Positions 35,638 to 47,735 of a DNA stretch of 64,000 nucleotides are shown one piece after another; position 1 is the stretch's first letter, and each line of letters begins with the position of its first letter. The translations under genes and the position numbers were made by a program. Origin of the DNA: Stictocephala bisonia (taxonomy: Eukaryota > Arthropoda > Insecta > Hemiptera > Membracidae); contig JAQJVL010000706.1 of the NCBI GenBank assembly GCA_035578905.1, forward strand, positions 361,387 through 425,386, in the 5' to 3' direction. The notes below the pieces were generated by a model. It did no database searches. It was not told the DNA's origin and was given only the letters and a program-made list of their open reading frames with translations.

Positions 35638-36066
35638 CATTTTAATAAAAACAACGTGAACTTGCTTAATATAACTGATAATGCTCTGTCATATAATACA
35701 TAGACAGAGCAGTAATCATATATTGCTTAGAGCACTGTCAATGGGTAACTAACTCGATCTCGATCAAAGGTCATTTAGATGGAAATCTCATAGTTCAAGG
35801 CCTGATCATTTGCAATTTGATCACGAATTTAATTAATTTAAATGAATGTTTACATTACATTCATATTTAAACATGGAAGTAAGATACATGTCTTGAATGA
35901 TATACTTTTGGTTAAGATGTGGTGGACGTACCACAAATTGATGGCCATTTACACCCAAATACAATATGTTGGATCACAACACCTTCCACAGAGATGACAT
36001 CCATATCACAAGGTACATTAAATTTACTGTGAGGAAAATCAATTTACTGTGAAAAATAATAATTCA

Positions 36067-36480
36067 CTAGGGATACACCTGCACGCTTCGCATAATACCC
36101 TGTTACTTATTTCATATGTATTGGAGACATGAGAATGGGTGTCATGTGTATACCCACCCGCCCACCCATACACGTACAGTGCTGATTACCCACCCGCCCA
36201 CCCATACACGTACAGTGGTGATTACCCACCCTTCCAACCATACACATACAGTGCTGATTACCCACCCGTCCACTTATACACGTACAGTGGTGATTACCCA
36301 CCCGTCCAACCATACACGTATAGTGGTGATGACCCACCCGTCCACTCATACACATACAGTGGTGATTACCCACCCGCCCACCCATACACGTACAGTGGTG
36401 TTATACCCCGACTCTCTGTGCGCTCGATACATCTCGGCCTACCACCTCTGCATGTGACTTTTGATTACAAATAATAGTAG
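36067..36480 (-). mobile_element. Helitron-like 3' end carrying a minisatellite
   Basis: On the minus strand the order is a subterminal block (AAAGTCACATGC, GGCCGAGATGTATCGAGCGC, GAGAGTCGGGG; about 36470-36403), the 36-bp array (36402-36151), a short spacer, then GCGAAGCGTGCAGGTGTATC and CCTAG ending at 36067, followed by T. The same blocks without an array end the Helitron at 57633. Confidence 0.8.
36151..36402 (+). repeat. 36-bp minisatellite, 7 units
   Basis: Units of GATTACCCACCCGCCCACCC plus ATACACGTACAGTGGT. They are close in sequence to the array at 13575-13870. Several frames on both strands are open because the unit is a multiple of three without stops; I do not call these genes. 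Confidence 0.95.
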
Positions 36481-37320
36481 ATTTACTGTGTAACGTAAAA
36501 TCACAATACAACATTTATTTACAGTATCTCAACCACACTACTATGTACTATTGTACTCCATTTTACAATAGTTTTTGACACTATGTATCTTTGAAATTTT
36601 AAGAATTGTGAATTACAGAGAAGTACATGATAGACTAGTTCATTAAATAATAACACAAATAGACAAACTGACAAATAACGATGGATAAATGAAAATACAT
36701 ATCATATAAATAAAAATAAACAGCGAGAACATAAGCTAACAATAAATAAAATATCAATAATCTTCAACAGTAAATATAGTATTTGAAATTTGGTGAAAAT
36801 ATCAAAAAGGTTCAGGGACAAACTGATTGACTGTCACTAAATAGAAAAATAACATAAAAATATCACCAAATATGATAATAATAATAAAGTCTCAGGCCAT
36901 TTAAATACTATCGAGTGATACATTTACTATTGAATGCCATAAAATCATAACATTTTGAACATTCATACTAACACTTCATTATTGTTATCTGACATGTTGC
37001 CTGATGGTATGAAAAATGTAAAAAATCGCATTCATATGGTCAAATATACCTAGTATCAGATATATCACTGGTTAGCTTCGTTGGATGAAAAATACTTCCC
37101 TAAAAGACACCAAGTCTCACTTGACCTGAAACTGTTTCCTTTAGTACCCAATATCCTGGATGGTCCGGGAGTATTGACAAACACCTACATTTGGGTCACT
37201 ACACGGCCGGATCTATCGCCATTTTAGTTACAGCAATAGACAACGTACTGTCTCGAGTTTATTATAGTGTATGCTTTTAAAAATATACTTACTATATTTA
37301 TAATTATATAACTAGTAGTA
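36481..37320. other. AT-rich gap, no feature seen
   Basis: No repeat or exon signal that I can support. Confidence 0.5.
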
Positions 37321-37645
37321 AATAGTGGTGCAGTTCTGTAACCCAACTATTTGGGGACAAAGTGTTGGGGATATTGTAGGTGATAGGTTCTATGCTCAGA
37401 CATGGCGTACAATGAACGGTTGCCATCGACGTGGACACTACTAGAGAAGTCTGAGGGTACGTGTTGGATGGTAGTAAAGGTTCAGATGTTGTGCAGAGAA
37501 GAGTATCCGACTTATCAATTAGCTGAAAACTAGACCAATACTACATGGTTCGGATTCCACGTAACGCTGAGGTCCTTTAGTTGCTCTGACTGTTGGGCTA
37601 TTAATAAATGGCTCTTTCTAAGGAACAGTTGATCTTAGTTAGTCA
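37321..37645 (+). repeat. SINE A, head-1 copy, 3'-truncated
   Basis: The head GTGGTGCAGTTCTGTAACCC runs through GACACTACTAGAGAAGTC and the CTACATGGTTCGGATTCCAC hairpin to about TTGATCTTAGTTAGTCA. The normal tail is absent, and a 51-A tract follows about 55 bp later. Confidence 0.82.
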
Positions 37646-37696
37646 TTTGTTCCTTACGTCCTTCAGTTCGTCAGAAATTGTATGTTTAGATATACT

Positions 37697-37700
<4 letters not shown>

Positions 37701-37751
<51 letters not shown>
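37701..37751 (+). repeat. Poly(A) tract, 51 A
   Basis: Uninterrupted A run. Similar runs are at 53848-53883 (36), 57386-57415 (30) and 59983-60012 (30). Lengths may be assembly-limited. Confidence 0.9.
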
Positions 37752-37753
<2 letters not shown>

Positions 37754-38789
37754 GGGATAAGTTTATAGGGTGTTTTATGGCGTTAGGTTATTGCTGAACA
37801 CTTAATTTACAACAAATGCCATGTTTATTCATTTATTCCAACGGTGACCACCATTTTACAAAATGTTAACTTAGTTGAAACATACTTGCGACAATAAGGT
37901 ACAAACTTTACATTAACATGATAACAAATATTGTGAAAAATAGCTTGTGCTTTTGAGCTTGAATTGATAAATAACTTACAATGACTACAATAAATAACTA
38001 CAATAATAATATACAGCAGTGAAAAATGCTTGACTATAGATTAGACATTACAATACTGTGGTTAAGTGCATAAATGGCTACATGCAATTTGTGAAAATAT
38101 ACAAAGAATCAGTTAACAAAACTGATATAGTTAGGGTTGATAAATATTAAATGTATAAATAGATAGTGACTTAGAAATAGATAACAAAGATATTTTAATA
38201 ATGACAATTTGAAGGTAACTACAATAAAGGGAACAAAACAACGATAATATAGGTGCGTGATAAACTACAATATAGTTAACAATAATATAAGGTAACAACA
38301 GTAAAAATTAAAATAAGCGTATTGGTTAAATTTCCTAAATAACATAATTTGTGTTTATAATTTTTTTTTATTTTTAAATAGTACAGTAATATATAATCAA
38401 ATTTCACTATATGACAATTACAAATCCGAATTGTGGAATCTTTAGTGTAATCGTGTGTGAACAATGTCTGCCTCCACTGGTCTGTGACACTACAGTGAGA
38501 CATAATCACCCCCCCCCCCCAGATAGACAGATTGTAAACATCGTTGGCTATTAACTCGAAACTGCATCAAAGTAATTCAAAACAGTACCGAGACAAAAAA
38601 AATTACAAATTTATTTTTAAGTTCGTAAGTTTGCTATTCTTATTCAGATTGCACGCTTAAATTGTTTAAAAGTAACATTTTAAGTTAAGTAGAACTGTCT
38701 TAAGCTTTCTCATGGCTCTGACTGGCCAGTATTGGGGTATATATTATATACATCCATTTAGCATTTGAGTTACAATTTTTTGAAACACT

Positions 38790-39011
38790 TTTTAGTACGC
38801 ACCTACAGCCTAAAGTTAAAGATTGTCTTATTTTACCAGGTGAAGTTAGGGCTAAGTAGTCCTCTCTAACACTTAACCTGGGGACAACGGCTTTAGATGA
38901 CTGCCAAACAACGGGAGCGACGAGGCAATAACTATTATGCACACACTGGGAATCGAACTTGGATTGGTTGAATGGCAAGCCACCCCTTAGTCCTTAACTA
39001 CGACCGCTCCT
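38790..39011 (-). repeat. tRNA-type SINE B with LINE-B-like tail
   Basis: The minus-strand head GGAGCGGTCGTAGTTAAGGA (A-box region) is followed by GTTCGATTCCCAG, a canonical B box, about 50 bases later. Then comes a body and a tail CCCAGGTTAAGTGTTAGAGA, then TTAGCCCTAACTTCACC. The tail matches the 3' end of LINE B (7297-7345). A 92-codon frame here is a by-product. Confidence 0.78.
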
Positions 39012-39112
39012 TTTGCCTGTAAATAATATTTGTGATATTTAACAGTCTAAATCCTTGAGAAACTATCACCAGTCAGTCAATGATATTTGGCTTTTATATT
39101 TATAGATTTTTT

Positions 39113-39558
39113 GTTTATTCATTATTCATCTCTAAGACGCCGATCGTAGAAATATGGAAGAATATGAGGCGTGAATGAGTGTAGATGAACGAGTGTAGTC
39201 ATTGTTACTATCTGAGTTCGACTTAGCTCAGAAAGGACTATTTATTAATAGCCCAATAGCCAGGGCAACTATGGGACCTACAGCTTTACGTGGAATCCGA
39301 ACCACGTACTGTTGGTCTGATTTTCAGCTAACTGACAAGTTTGACACTTAGTTCTCTTCCCTATACAACACCCGAACCTTGACTACCATTCAACATGGAC
39401 ACTCCAGACTTCTCTAGTAGTGTCTATATTGATGACAACCATTGAGCGGACGCTGTGTCGGTATTAAGAGAACCGAGCATGGAACCTATCGCCTACAATC
39501 TCCCAAACACTTTGTTCCCAAGCAGCTGAGTTACATCACTGCGCCACCAGTGCCGACT
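39113..39558 (-). repeat. SINE A, head-1 full-length copy
   Basis: This is a complete copy: head GTCGGCACTGGTGGCGCAGT at the right end, body with ACACTACTAGAGAAGTCTGG and the CTACGTGGTTCGGATTCCAC-like hairpin, and tail GACGATCGGCGTCTTAGAGA then TGAATAAT. About 445 bp. The A box is TGGCGCAGTG and GGTTCCATGCTC takes the B-box place, so a tRNA-type origin is likely but not certain. Confidence 0.85.
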
Positions 39559-39849
39559 TCTGAATTGTTTAACAATTTACAATTGGCCAACTTCTAAAAA
39601 TTCTTGTTTATGTCACATTGAATCTCAACCTAACTTTCCAAGAATTGCCACTCTAAAGAAGGTCGAACTTCAATGGAAGATTACTTTAACTTTTACATTC
39701 ATCGTTGCAAGTTTTAATTAGCTCTTTAATTGCCGTTTCTTTCCTTTGCTTGGAGGTGAAAAAGAAGCCACATAATTCTCACAAATTAGTTCATTTGTCA
39801 GGCAGTTTCGAATCAAAGCGCGTGAAGTTTCTCTTTTCAAATCGTTTGT

Positions 39850-40745
39850 ATATTTTATTTTATTTATTTATTTATTCTTAAGACACCAATCGTCAAGATA
39901 TAGATGAATATTGATTTTCTAATGAGTGTAGATGAGCAAATGTAGTCATTGTTACTGATTGAGTTCTACTGTTCCTCAGAAATGGTCTTTTATTAATATC
40001 CCAATGACAAATGAACACTGGTTGTAACAGCTGATCCCTTCAAAATGTGTTACGACTCTGATTGGAATCGAACTGAGAACAATTAGCTTATGAAGTTAGG
40101 CTTTAAGGTGGTGCAGTCCGTTTTCGGCGAGTTAATTATTTTCCAATTGTATAGTCAAAATTACTTAATGTACCTTCTCTTGAGACAGGAAAAATATATA
40201 AAAAACTTTTTAACCACTTAATTGGAACTTGTGGCCTTATAAAGTGGTGAATTTAGCTGATTTTAAATCAGCATTAAGACAAAACCGTTTTAATTTACAA
40301 ATTTAATTTTTTATAACTGATTATTTCTAACATTTTTACAAATAACTGAAGGGGTTAAGATGTTTTTCATTTAACAAAAATGTACAAATATTTATAATAT
40401 TAAAGGTAAAAAGAGGATATTTTTTCGCCTTGAAATTTATAAATATTTGTATACTAAGAATAATTATAAACATCCTAATTCTTCCAGTTATGAGTAAAAA
40501 ACGTAGTTATGAAAAATTAAATTTGTACTTTGAACGGCTATGTCTTAACGTTGATTTATAATCAGCAAAATTTACCTCTTTAAAAGGCCACAAGTGTAAT
40601 GAAGTGGTTAAAAATGTTGTATATATTTTTCCTGTCTCAAGGGAAGGTACATTAACTAATTTTGATTACATAATTTGGAAATAATTAATTCATCGAAAAC
40701 AGATTGCACCACCTTAATCAACTAAGCTACCGACCAAATATTGTG
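39850..40745 (-). repeat. SINE A, head-2 copy split by a palindromic element
   Basis: The minus-strand order is GGTCGGTAGCTTAGTTGATT (A box TAGCTTAGTTG, 40745-40714), the insertion, then TTAAAGCCTAACTTCATAAG, CTCAGTTCGATTCC (a perfect B box), TGAAGGGATCAGCTG, body, and the CTTGACGATTGGTGTCTTAA tail with (AATAA)n. Without the insert the A-to-B spacing is tRNA-like. This proves the tRNA ancestry of head 2. Confidence 0.82.
40107..40713. mobile_element. Palindromic TTAA-flanked element, copy 1
   Basis: 607 bp, flanked by TTAA on both sides (40103-40106, 40714-40717). The ends are GGTGGTGCAGTCCGTTTTCG and its inverted counterpart. Complementarity continues through nearly the whole length (about 300-bp arms; for example GATTTTAAATCAGC, AAGACAAAACCGTT and GTGGCCTTATAAAGTGG recur inverted). 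Non-coding. Copy 2 is at 45713-46276. Confidence 0.88.
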
Positions 40746-41411
40746 TTTTCCAGTCTTGTAAACTAAGCCGGGTTTTATATTAAGTTAAGACAAAGGAAGC
40801 TTACCTATTCTTTTTTTCACCTAAACAAAGTTTAATTTGAACATAACTTCTTGATAACATGTGATACATAATTGGATTAACTTAAGCTATAAATAGTAAC
40901 ACTCCGTCTTAATATGGAAGCTGAGACACTAAGGAAGAAGAAAACATTAAGTGATCAGATAATAATTATTATTGTTTTTTTATGTACTAAGAAAATCAAT
41001 TTTCAGAGATTTTTATATTTTTCATATCGAAACTGTTTTGGGCGGTTAATTGAAATATTTGCGAGTTAAGCTGTAATATATTAACTCATATATTTTCTCT
41101 AACTTATATTTAGCGACTTTCATGATGACACCACCTGGTGGGGGAATGAGATATACCAAGAGATGTTAAAAAGTTGGAGGGGGGGCAAGAGTTCAGACGT
41201 TTTTTGAGGCAATTCCAATTTGTATTGGCGACTCAGCACAAGCTACAATATCAATGAGTTTTTCTCAAAAACTAGTTTTTTTGGAAAGGATAAAAAAAGT
41301 ATAATGTAGTTTGATGAGCCAAGTTACTGTTATTGTTTGTATTAGAATCTAACTCGTAAATACGTAATTTTCAAAGTGGCTCGAATCAAGTGGACTTGAA
41401 TTTATAATTCA
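40746..41411. other. Gap, no feature seen
   Basis: AT-rich with a short GT/G-rich patch (41140-41190). I find no repeat partner in the window. Confidence 0.45.
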
Positions 41412-41865
41412 ATGTCGGTACAGATGGCACAGTGCTGTAACCTAGCTACTCGGAGAAAAGTGTTGAGGAGATTGTAGGCGATAGGTTCTATGTTCGGTCC
41501 TCTTAATACCGACACGGCGCCCGCTCAATGGTGGCCATCGACGTGTACACTACTAGAGAAGTCTGGGGTGTCCATGTTGGATGGTAGTCATGGTTCATAT
41601 GTTGTGTAGGGAAGAGAACTGTCAAAGTTTGTCAGTTAGCTGAAAATTATACCAACACTGCATGGTTCGGATTCCACGTAAATATGTAGGCCCCTTAGTT
41701 GCCTTGGCTATTGAGCTATTAATAAATATCTCTTTGTGAGGAACAGACTACCTTAGTTAGTAACAATTACTTCACTCGTTCATCTACAATCTTCACACTA
41801 ATTCGCCCCTTATATTCGCCCATATCTTGACGATCGGCATCTTAATAATGAATAATAATTATTGG
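41412..41865 (+). repeat. SINE A, head-1 full-length copy
   Basis: GTCGGTACAGATGGCACAGT through ACACTACTAGAGAAGTCTGG and GCATGGTTCGGATTCCACGT to ATCTTGACGATCGGCATCTT, then an AATAATAAT tail. Confidence 0.85.
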
Positions 41866-42739
41866 TTGTTATATTGAAAAACTATTATATTTTATATATG
41901 ACTGATATTTATGATTAATTACAAATATAAAATAATAATATTACAATTGGACCAAAACTACCTGTTTGGTTTGTTTTACGTCCACTGATTTAATTTACGG
42001 GAAACGCTAAATACATGTTAGATTTCATATCTCTACGTGGAAGAATATTAACAAATGGTCATGATATAAATTTATTTACTTAATAGTTATCTAACTAAAG
42101 AACTAAAAATTTATACCTTAATTTTGCTAAATAAGGTTTTAAAAGCCACGAAACTAAATATTATTTATGTTTGGTAAATGTTGTTTTAGATGGTAACGCC
42201 GGGTTAAGGGATCGTGGAAGGTGTTGTGGTATTACACGACACAATTTGTCCTGATGGGATCACAACTTTCCTGTCCACATCACCAAGGGGTTAGGTCAGG
42301 GATTACTGGATCAAACTTACTGATCCCTATTTTAACTTTGGACAATCGCTAAAAGTAATTTATTACTTTAGATAATAAATGTTAGATAAACATACAATGT
42401 CTAATAATTTAGGAATGTATTGCTGGTTATGTACACTATTTTCGTCAGTAGGTTTCGCTTTCGCAAGAAGGGAGGGTACTTTCACAAACCTACGCTACTA
42501 ACAGTTGAATTTATAAAATTAGTTTTAATGACATATCAAATATTATATTGAATGGATGGTTTGATAGAAAGGTTATAGTTCCACAGAAACTGATGTAATT
42601 TTGGTCTATTAGTTATGATTTGATTGTACAAGATAGATTTATCTGAATGGATAGTAGACATTTTTACCCCAATGTCTTAAAACAAGAGTCTCTTGAAAAC
42701 TTACATTCAGCTCATCAGGATAAATATGTAACTATTTTA

Positions 42740-43115
42740 CTTTGTAATTCACATTTTTAATGAAAATGCAATCAAAATCGTTAGAGCCGTTTTTGGGGAA
42801 ATTCAATTTTTGAACGTGTTTTGGCCATTAAAAAAACTAAAATTTCCAAAAAGTGAAAAAAAGTGGTCTTGAGATATTGGCTAAATACATGTACATATCA
42901 AGTTTCATAAAAATATATCCATCCGTTTAGTCTCCAGTGAAGTGCACACACATACACATACACACGGACAGACACCAACATGTTTGTCAAATAAGCATAT
43001 TTTTTTGTTCAGGGTGCCCTAAAATGAATTTGTATGCCAACTTAAAAAAAAAAAATTTTTTATGATCACAATACTTTCTCTATGCTAACGCATATAGGAG
43101 AAAGTAAAACTGATT
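42740..43115 (+). repeat. Unclassified repeat-like block with terminal hairpin
   Basis: The phrase AGTTTCATAAAAATATATCC then ATCCGTTTAG and CACACACATACACATACACA resembles 3' segments of arthropod repeats. It ends in ACTTTCTC/GAGAAAGT arms (43072-43106) around ATGCTAACGCATATA. There is no second copy in the window. Flanking 41866-42740 shows nothing. Confidence 0.4.
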
Positions 43116-43149
43116 CAGTACTAAACATTGTAAAATCAGTTTTCACTAA

Positions 43150-43425
43150 AGTTTCTGAAGGCAACAGTAGCCCTCTTTTAAGTATAATAAATACACCAGT
43201 GAGTATGAAGCTCTGTTCAACAAAGTAACGGAGCAATGTTCCTGTGATTAGTGATCAGATAAATCCTGGTTTACGTGGTCATGAGACACATAAAATATTG
43301 AAGGAGAAAACTGAACAATATTATGACCGGAAATGCAGAGCACTTTCAACATTAGAGCGATGTAAGAGTAACACTTCCAGAAAAAAATCTCATTGGGCAG
43401 GGTGATAGATGTTTTATGAAGCTGA
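43150..43425 (+). pseudogene. Decayed Ty3/Gypsy integrase C-terminal remnant
   Basis: A frame with one in-frame stop has the pattern of the end of Gypsy-group integrase: NTPV, RSNVPVISDQINP, then HKILKEKTEQYYDRKCRALS (compare the family's K-x-YYDR-x-A-x-L-L region). No LTR, protease, RT or envelope-like sequence is seen nearby. Short and old. From 43426 to 44764 I see nothing further. Confidence 0.45.
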
Positions 43426-44764
43426 TCTTATTTAATTGCAATTATTAACGAAAAATTCACCATACGGTACATAATTGATTTTATATCTACTTTAGAACGG
43501 TCTAAGCCTCACAATGAAGAAAAAAGGCATGAAATAACAGATTGACGGATTCCCGAAAACAGTGATAGTCAACCCAACGTTGGCTCCAGGTAGTACAGCA
43601 CGATTTAGACATATTATTAAAGACTAAAATATTATTCCCTAAGGAAAGAAAGCTTGTTACAATATGAATAGTTTACCTATTAAAGAAAGGTTGAACATGT
43701 TTAATAATTTGAATTTAAATATTATTTATTATAAGAAATAAATCAGCTCTGTATTAGCAATTTAACTTTAACAGATACAAGGAAAATGAACGATTAAAAA
43801 TATGTTTTGAACGCTAAGATCTTTACGATAGTAATTGAAATAAAAATTAGCCATAATTTAGAAATGATCACAAAAGAAAGCACAACTGCTAGTTCACATC
43901 TACCCGTTCTTAATACGAATAATTCATACAGCGAATAAATAAATATTATTATCTAAAACAAGCCACGTCGGGACGAATATTTGTTGCCTCCAAGGATTTT
44001 TAATTTTATGGAGGGTTTTCGACCATGAGAAATCGATTGGCAACGATCTCAACTCTGGAAAATTCCTAATATCTGCCCCAGTGGCTCATAGATGTCTCGT
44101 GTTATCGACTTCTAGCAGAAAAGTAAGCGTAAAATATATCATAAATATTTTAAATTTAAAAGCTATTGTTTATTATGACATACTACAGATCTATAGTTTG
44201 CCCAGTCAATATATTTGTATACCTGTAAGTAACAGGACTACTGAAGACCTTTTCCGTTCCGTTGTCTCTCAGATGTTTTCCATTTAGTTTTTTTATCTAA
44301 TTCTTGACAAATTATAAAGTTGCCAAGCTGAAAAGGTCTGTTAAAATAAAGATTGTTACATTTATAGGATTACGTGCGAAGTTTAGATTACTGTGGACTT
44401 TCAACGTTAAAAAGCCGAAATGAGTTTTGTAACATCTTTCAGAGTTACGCCTCAGTGAAAACGTTAAAGTTTCTTTATCTTAAAGTTTTCATTTGAAAAC
44501 TTAATAAATAATTATCTTAATTTATTTTACCTAATTAATTTCCAATTATTAACACTAGTTATCCTACTTTCTAACTATTGTAAATATAATTAACATAAAG
44601 ATTCTAGTAAAATATTAGAAATGTAAGTAAAAGATTAATACTGGTTAAATTAAGATATTAGAATAAAGATTAAGAGTAGAGGTTGAATACTATTTTAAAG
44701 ATTTAATTTATGATTTCCCGAAGCTTTGACGTTATCGTAAGATAACGGAGTCAAGCAATTTTAA

Positions 44765-44985
44765 GTGTGGCTGTTCCTTGGAGGGGAGACCTTTGAAGCA
44801 ATTCCGCACGAATCCCACCGGTAACTCCTGGTGGTTCGGAAGTCACCCTTGAACCATTGGTCCCCAGGTTAAGTGATAGGGAGGGTTCCTTAGCCCTAAC
44901 TTTGTCTGGAAATTAAGAGCCCTAACTTCGTCGACATCCTTTAAACTTTAACTTTTATAAATACTGTACATAAATTAAAGACAGA
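44765..44985 (+). repeat. SINE/LINE-B tail repeat, second form
   Basis: CACGAATCCCACCGG (B-box-like), then TTGGTCCCCAGGTTAAGTGA and TTAGCCCTAACTTTGTC, with part of the motif duplicated as GAGCCCTAACTTCGTCGACA. It shares the LINE B 3' block with SINE B, but the head differs. Confidence 0.65.
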
Positions 44986-45712
44986 GATAATAAGAACTTT
45001 TAAATATATAATATTCACGTAACTCTTGAATTATTTTATGAACCAAGTCAAAAATGTAATTATTGAGACGAAATTTCTCTTCACAAAGCGAAATAAAATA
45101 TAAAAATAGCGAAAAAAACGCCCTTTTTTGAAACAAACATTTTGTTTGTAATATGAAAAAAAGAATACTGTCAAGTAAATAACCAGTTTGATACAAACTT
45201 AATCACTCAAATAATTCGCCATGACTAAACACCTCTTATTGCAGATGCCGAATATGCAGGCTCGCAAAATAGATTTCGTAACCCAGTCCTTAAACTAACC
45301 TCATCTCCATTTTTAAAGCTGCCTGTGATTGAATGTCATAAAAGATAAATTACTGATTGTTTCATGTTGGGTAGTAGATATCTGTGAGAGTCCATATCGA
45401 AAAGGTAGAAATTCACAGGGAAAGAAATTAAAAGTGGTTGGGCATGTACAGTTTTAGTAGAGCATACAATCAGAAAATGACGAACGAGCTTCTTCGGGTG
45501 GAAAAAGTCAATACGTTTTCATGATCATTATGCCATAAATTAAAGATGACACAAACACTGTATTATTGTACAAACTGTAACAAAAATCCCATTGCATTAA
45601 TTACAATGTATTATAAATTAAATCAAATTAAAGAAATCAAAATAATACTTGTAAAATCAATTGAACAAATAAAGGAAAATAGGAAGCAGCTAGGTCTGTG
45701 AATGTTTAATAA
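44986..45712. other. AT-rich gap, no feature seen
   Basis: No supported gene or repeat. Confidence 0.45.
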
Positions 45713-46276
45713 GATGGTGCAATCGGTTTTCGGTGAGTTAAACATTTCTAATTTTATAGTAAAAATAAGTTTATGTAGCTTCTTCCCTTGAAACAGAAAA
45801 AATGGTCTAACCACTAAATTAGAACTTTTGTCCTTAAGAAATGGTAAATTTAGCTGATTTTAAATCAACTATAAGACAAAACCGTTGAAAGTACAACATT
45901 AATTTGTTTTAACTACGTTTTTTACACATTAATGAACAGATTACAATGGTTTTTATTAAAAAAATGTAAAAATATTTACAATTTGAAAGGTAAAAAGTAC
46001 CCTTTTATAACTATTCAAATTATAAATATTTTTACAATTTATTGAAATGAAAAACATTTTCTCATCAGTCAAAATGTAGTTATAAAAAATTTAAATTTCA
46101 AATTTGAACGGTTTTGTCTTATAGTTGATTTAAAATTTACCACTTCATAAGGCCAAAAGTTGTAATGTAGTGGCTAAAATTTTTTTTATTTTTCCTTTCT
46201 CAAGGGAAGGCACATTTACTAATTTTGTTTATAAAATTGGGATATAATTAACTCACAGTAAACCAATTGCACCACC
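45713..46276. mobile_element. Palindromic element, copy 2
   Basis: This has the same structure and interior blocks as 40107-40713 (GATGGTGCAATCGGTTTTCG end, GATTTTAAATCAAC, AAGACAAAACCGTT, and the inverted GGTTTTGTCTTATAGTTGAT). The flanking TTAA is not clean; the ends have decayed. Confidence 0.83.
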
Positions 46277-46611
46277 TGCGAATTATAGCTAACACTGTTT
46301 CTTCTCCTTTCCATACCAAATGTCCGTTCATATTTCTACCATAGAAAACTCTTAACTTTATGACTATACTCAAGATAACAGTTCATTATATTTAACTTAA
46401 CGCCATAAGAAGTCCAGAGTTTGACATTAATTTGGAAGACCCAATAGTGGTAGTTAGAATGTTGCTTTTGTTTAATTTTAAACCATACCTGTGATACCAG
46501 TTAATAACAAAAGAGATGCTAATAGTTATGATGTTGTGAATGTAGCTAATGAATAAGTTGATAAATCTATAAACACCACATAAGTGACATCGTGTATTAT
46601 AAACCAGTTAC

Positions 46612-46681
46612 AGCCAGAGTTTATGTAGAGTAAAAACAGTAATCGTCCGAAAATAGAACCCTGAGGAATCCCCTTGGTGAA
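46612..46681 (-). pseudogene. Non-LTR RT fragment, heavily decayed
   Basis: A short minus frame reads TKGIPQGSIFGRLLFLLYIN, the RT palm motif just before the catalytic box, with two unusual substitutions. The catalytic FADD/YADD region does not follow in frame. The surrounding DNA (46280-47735) shows no other feature except a 24-bp duplication at about 46964-47010. Confidence 0.7.
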
Positions 46682-47735
46682 TCTGTCAAATAAAAGTCAC
46701 GCTACATATGAGATAAATTAACATTCTACTTAATTTATGTGATGGATGTTATAAGGTAAATTTAAAATGTATTCTGGTATTATTTATGAGCACTAAAATC
46801 TATTTTTATCTGAAGGAGAATAATTAAAACCTTTTAAAATAAAATAATTACAAAAAACTATTATGTTTGATAAATATTTTATTTCAATTATATATTGATA
46901 TTATATTATTCATACGATTCATTATTACAAGTGTTTTGAATTAAAAACATAGTTATACAGGTTTTTTTGGTTAATACAGGAAAAAGTTTTGGTTAATACA
47001 GGAAAAAGTATATTTCACTTTTACAACTGGAATTAGAGCTGGAACACATAACTAATTCAATAAGCAAGTAGAAAGCCCTATTCCCTTAGCTGACAAAGGA
47101 ACTAAGTACTGAGACAAATGTTACAATGGACTACAATTTTACCTGTCGTAATGAAATTCCAAAGCAAATTCCAACATAAATTACAAATAACAACTCACCC
47201 GCAGTTAACTAAAGGAATTTCATTTGAGCGCTCAACATTACAAACACTAGGGCACTCTCCTTCACGCTTAACACGACAGTCAGCCTTATACTAGACTATG
47301 CATTTATATACACGATTTCTCGTAAAATATAAACTGAAGATGTCTATTGATTGGAAAATTAAATACATATACTGGACACTAGACAATCTATAAAAAATAT
47401 TTTGGTTTTGATATATATTTCTTATATTCTGCACTTACAAACTCAGGATAACATTTATTATAGTTCAACCACTGTGCTATTTAATGAATAAATATTTCAA
47501 ACAAGAAATTTTCATAATATAACAATTACAGAAGTATAAAACAACTTTCAATCACACAGAACTGAACGAGGTACTGTAATCGAATCTGAAATATTTCATT
47601 GGTAAAGTTAATTTATAAAGCATAATTAAATCCAATAACATGTTTTGTAATAAAATAACAAATAGTGAAGACGGTACGTAACCAAATGACAAACTCACGT
47701 TCACGTTATCAATTGTGAAAAGGACGTTTTATATA

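Noticed and set aside
38960..39011. tRNA genes at SINE heads (also 10.6, 40.7 and 52.35 kb)
   Set aside because: A and B boxes are present, but no acceptor stem or anticodon arm folds. The heads continue into SINE bodies.
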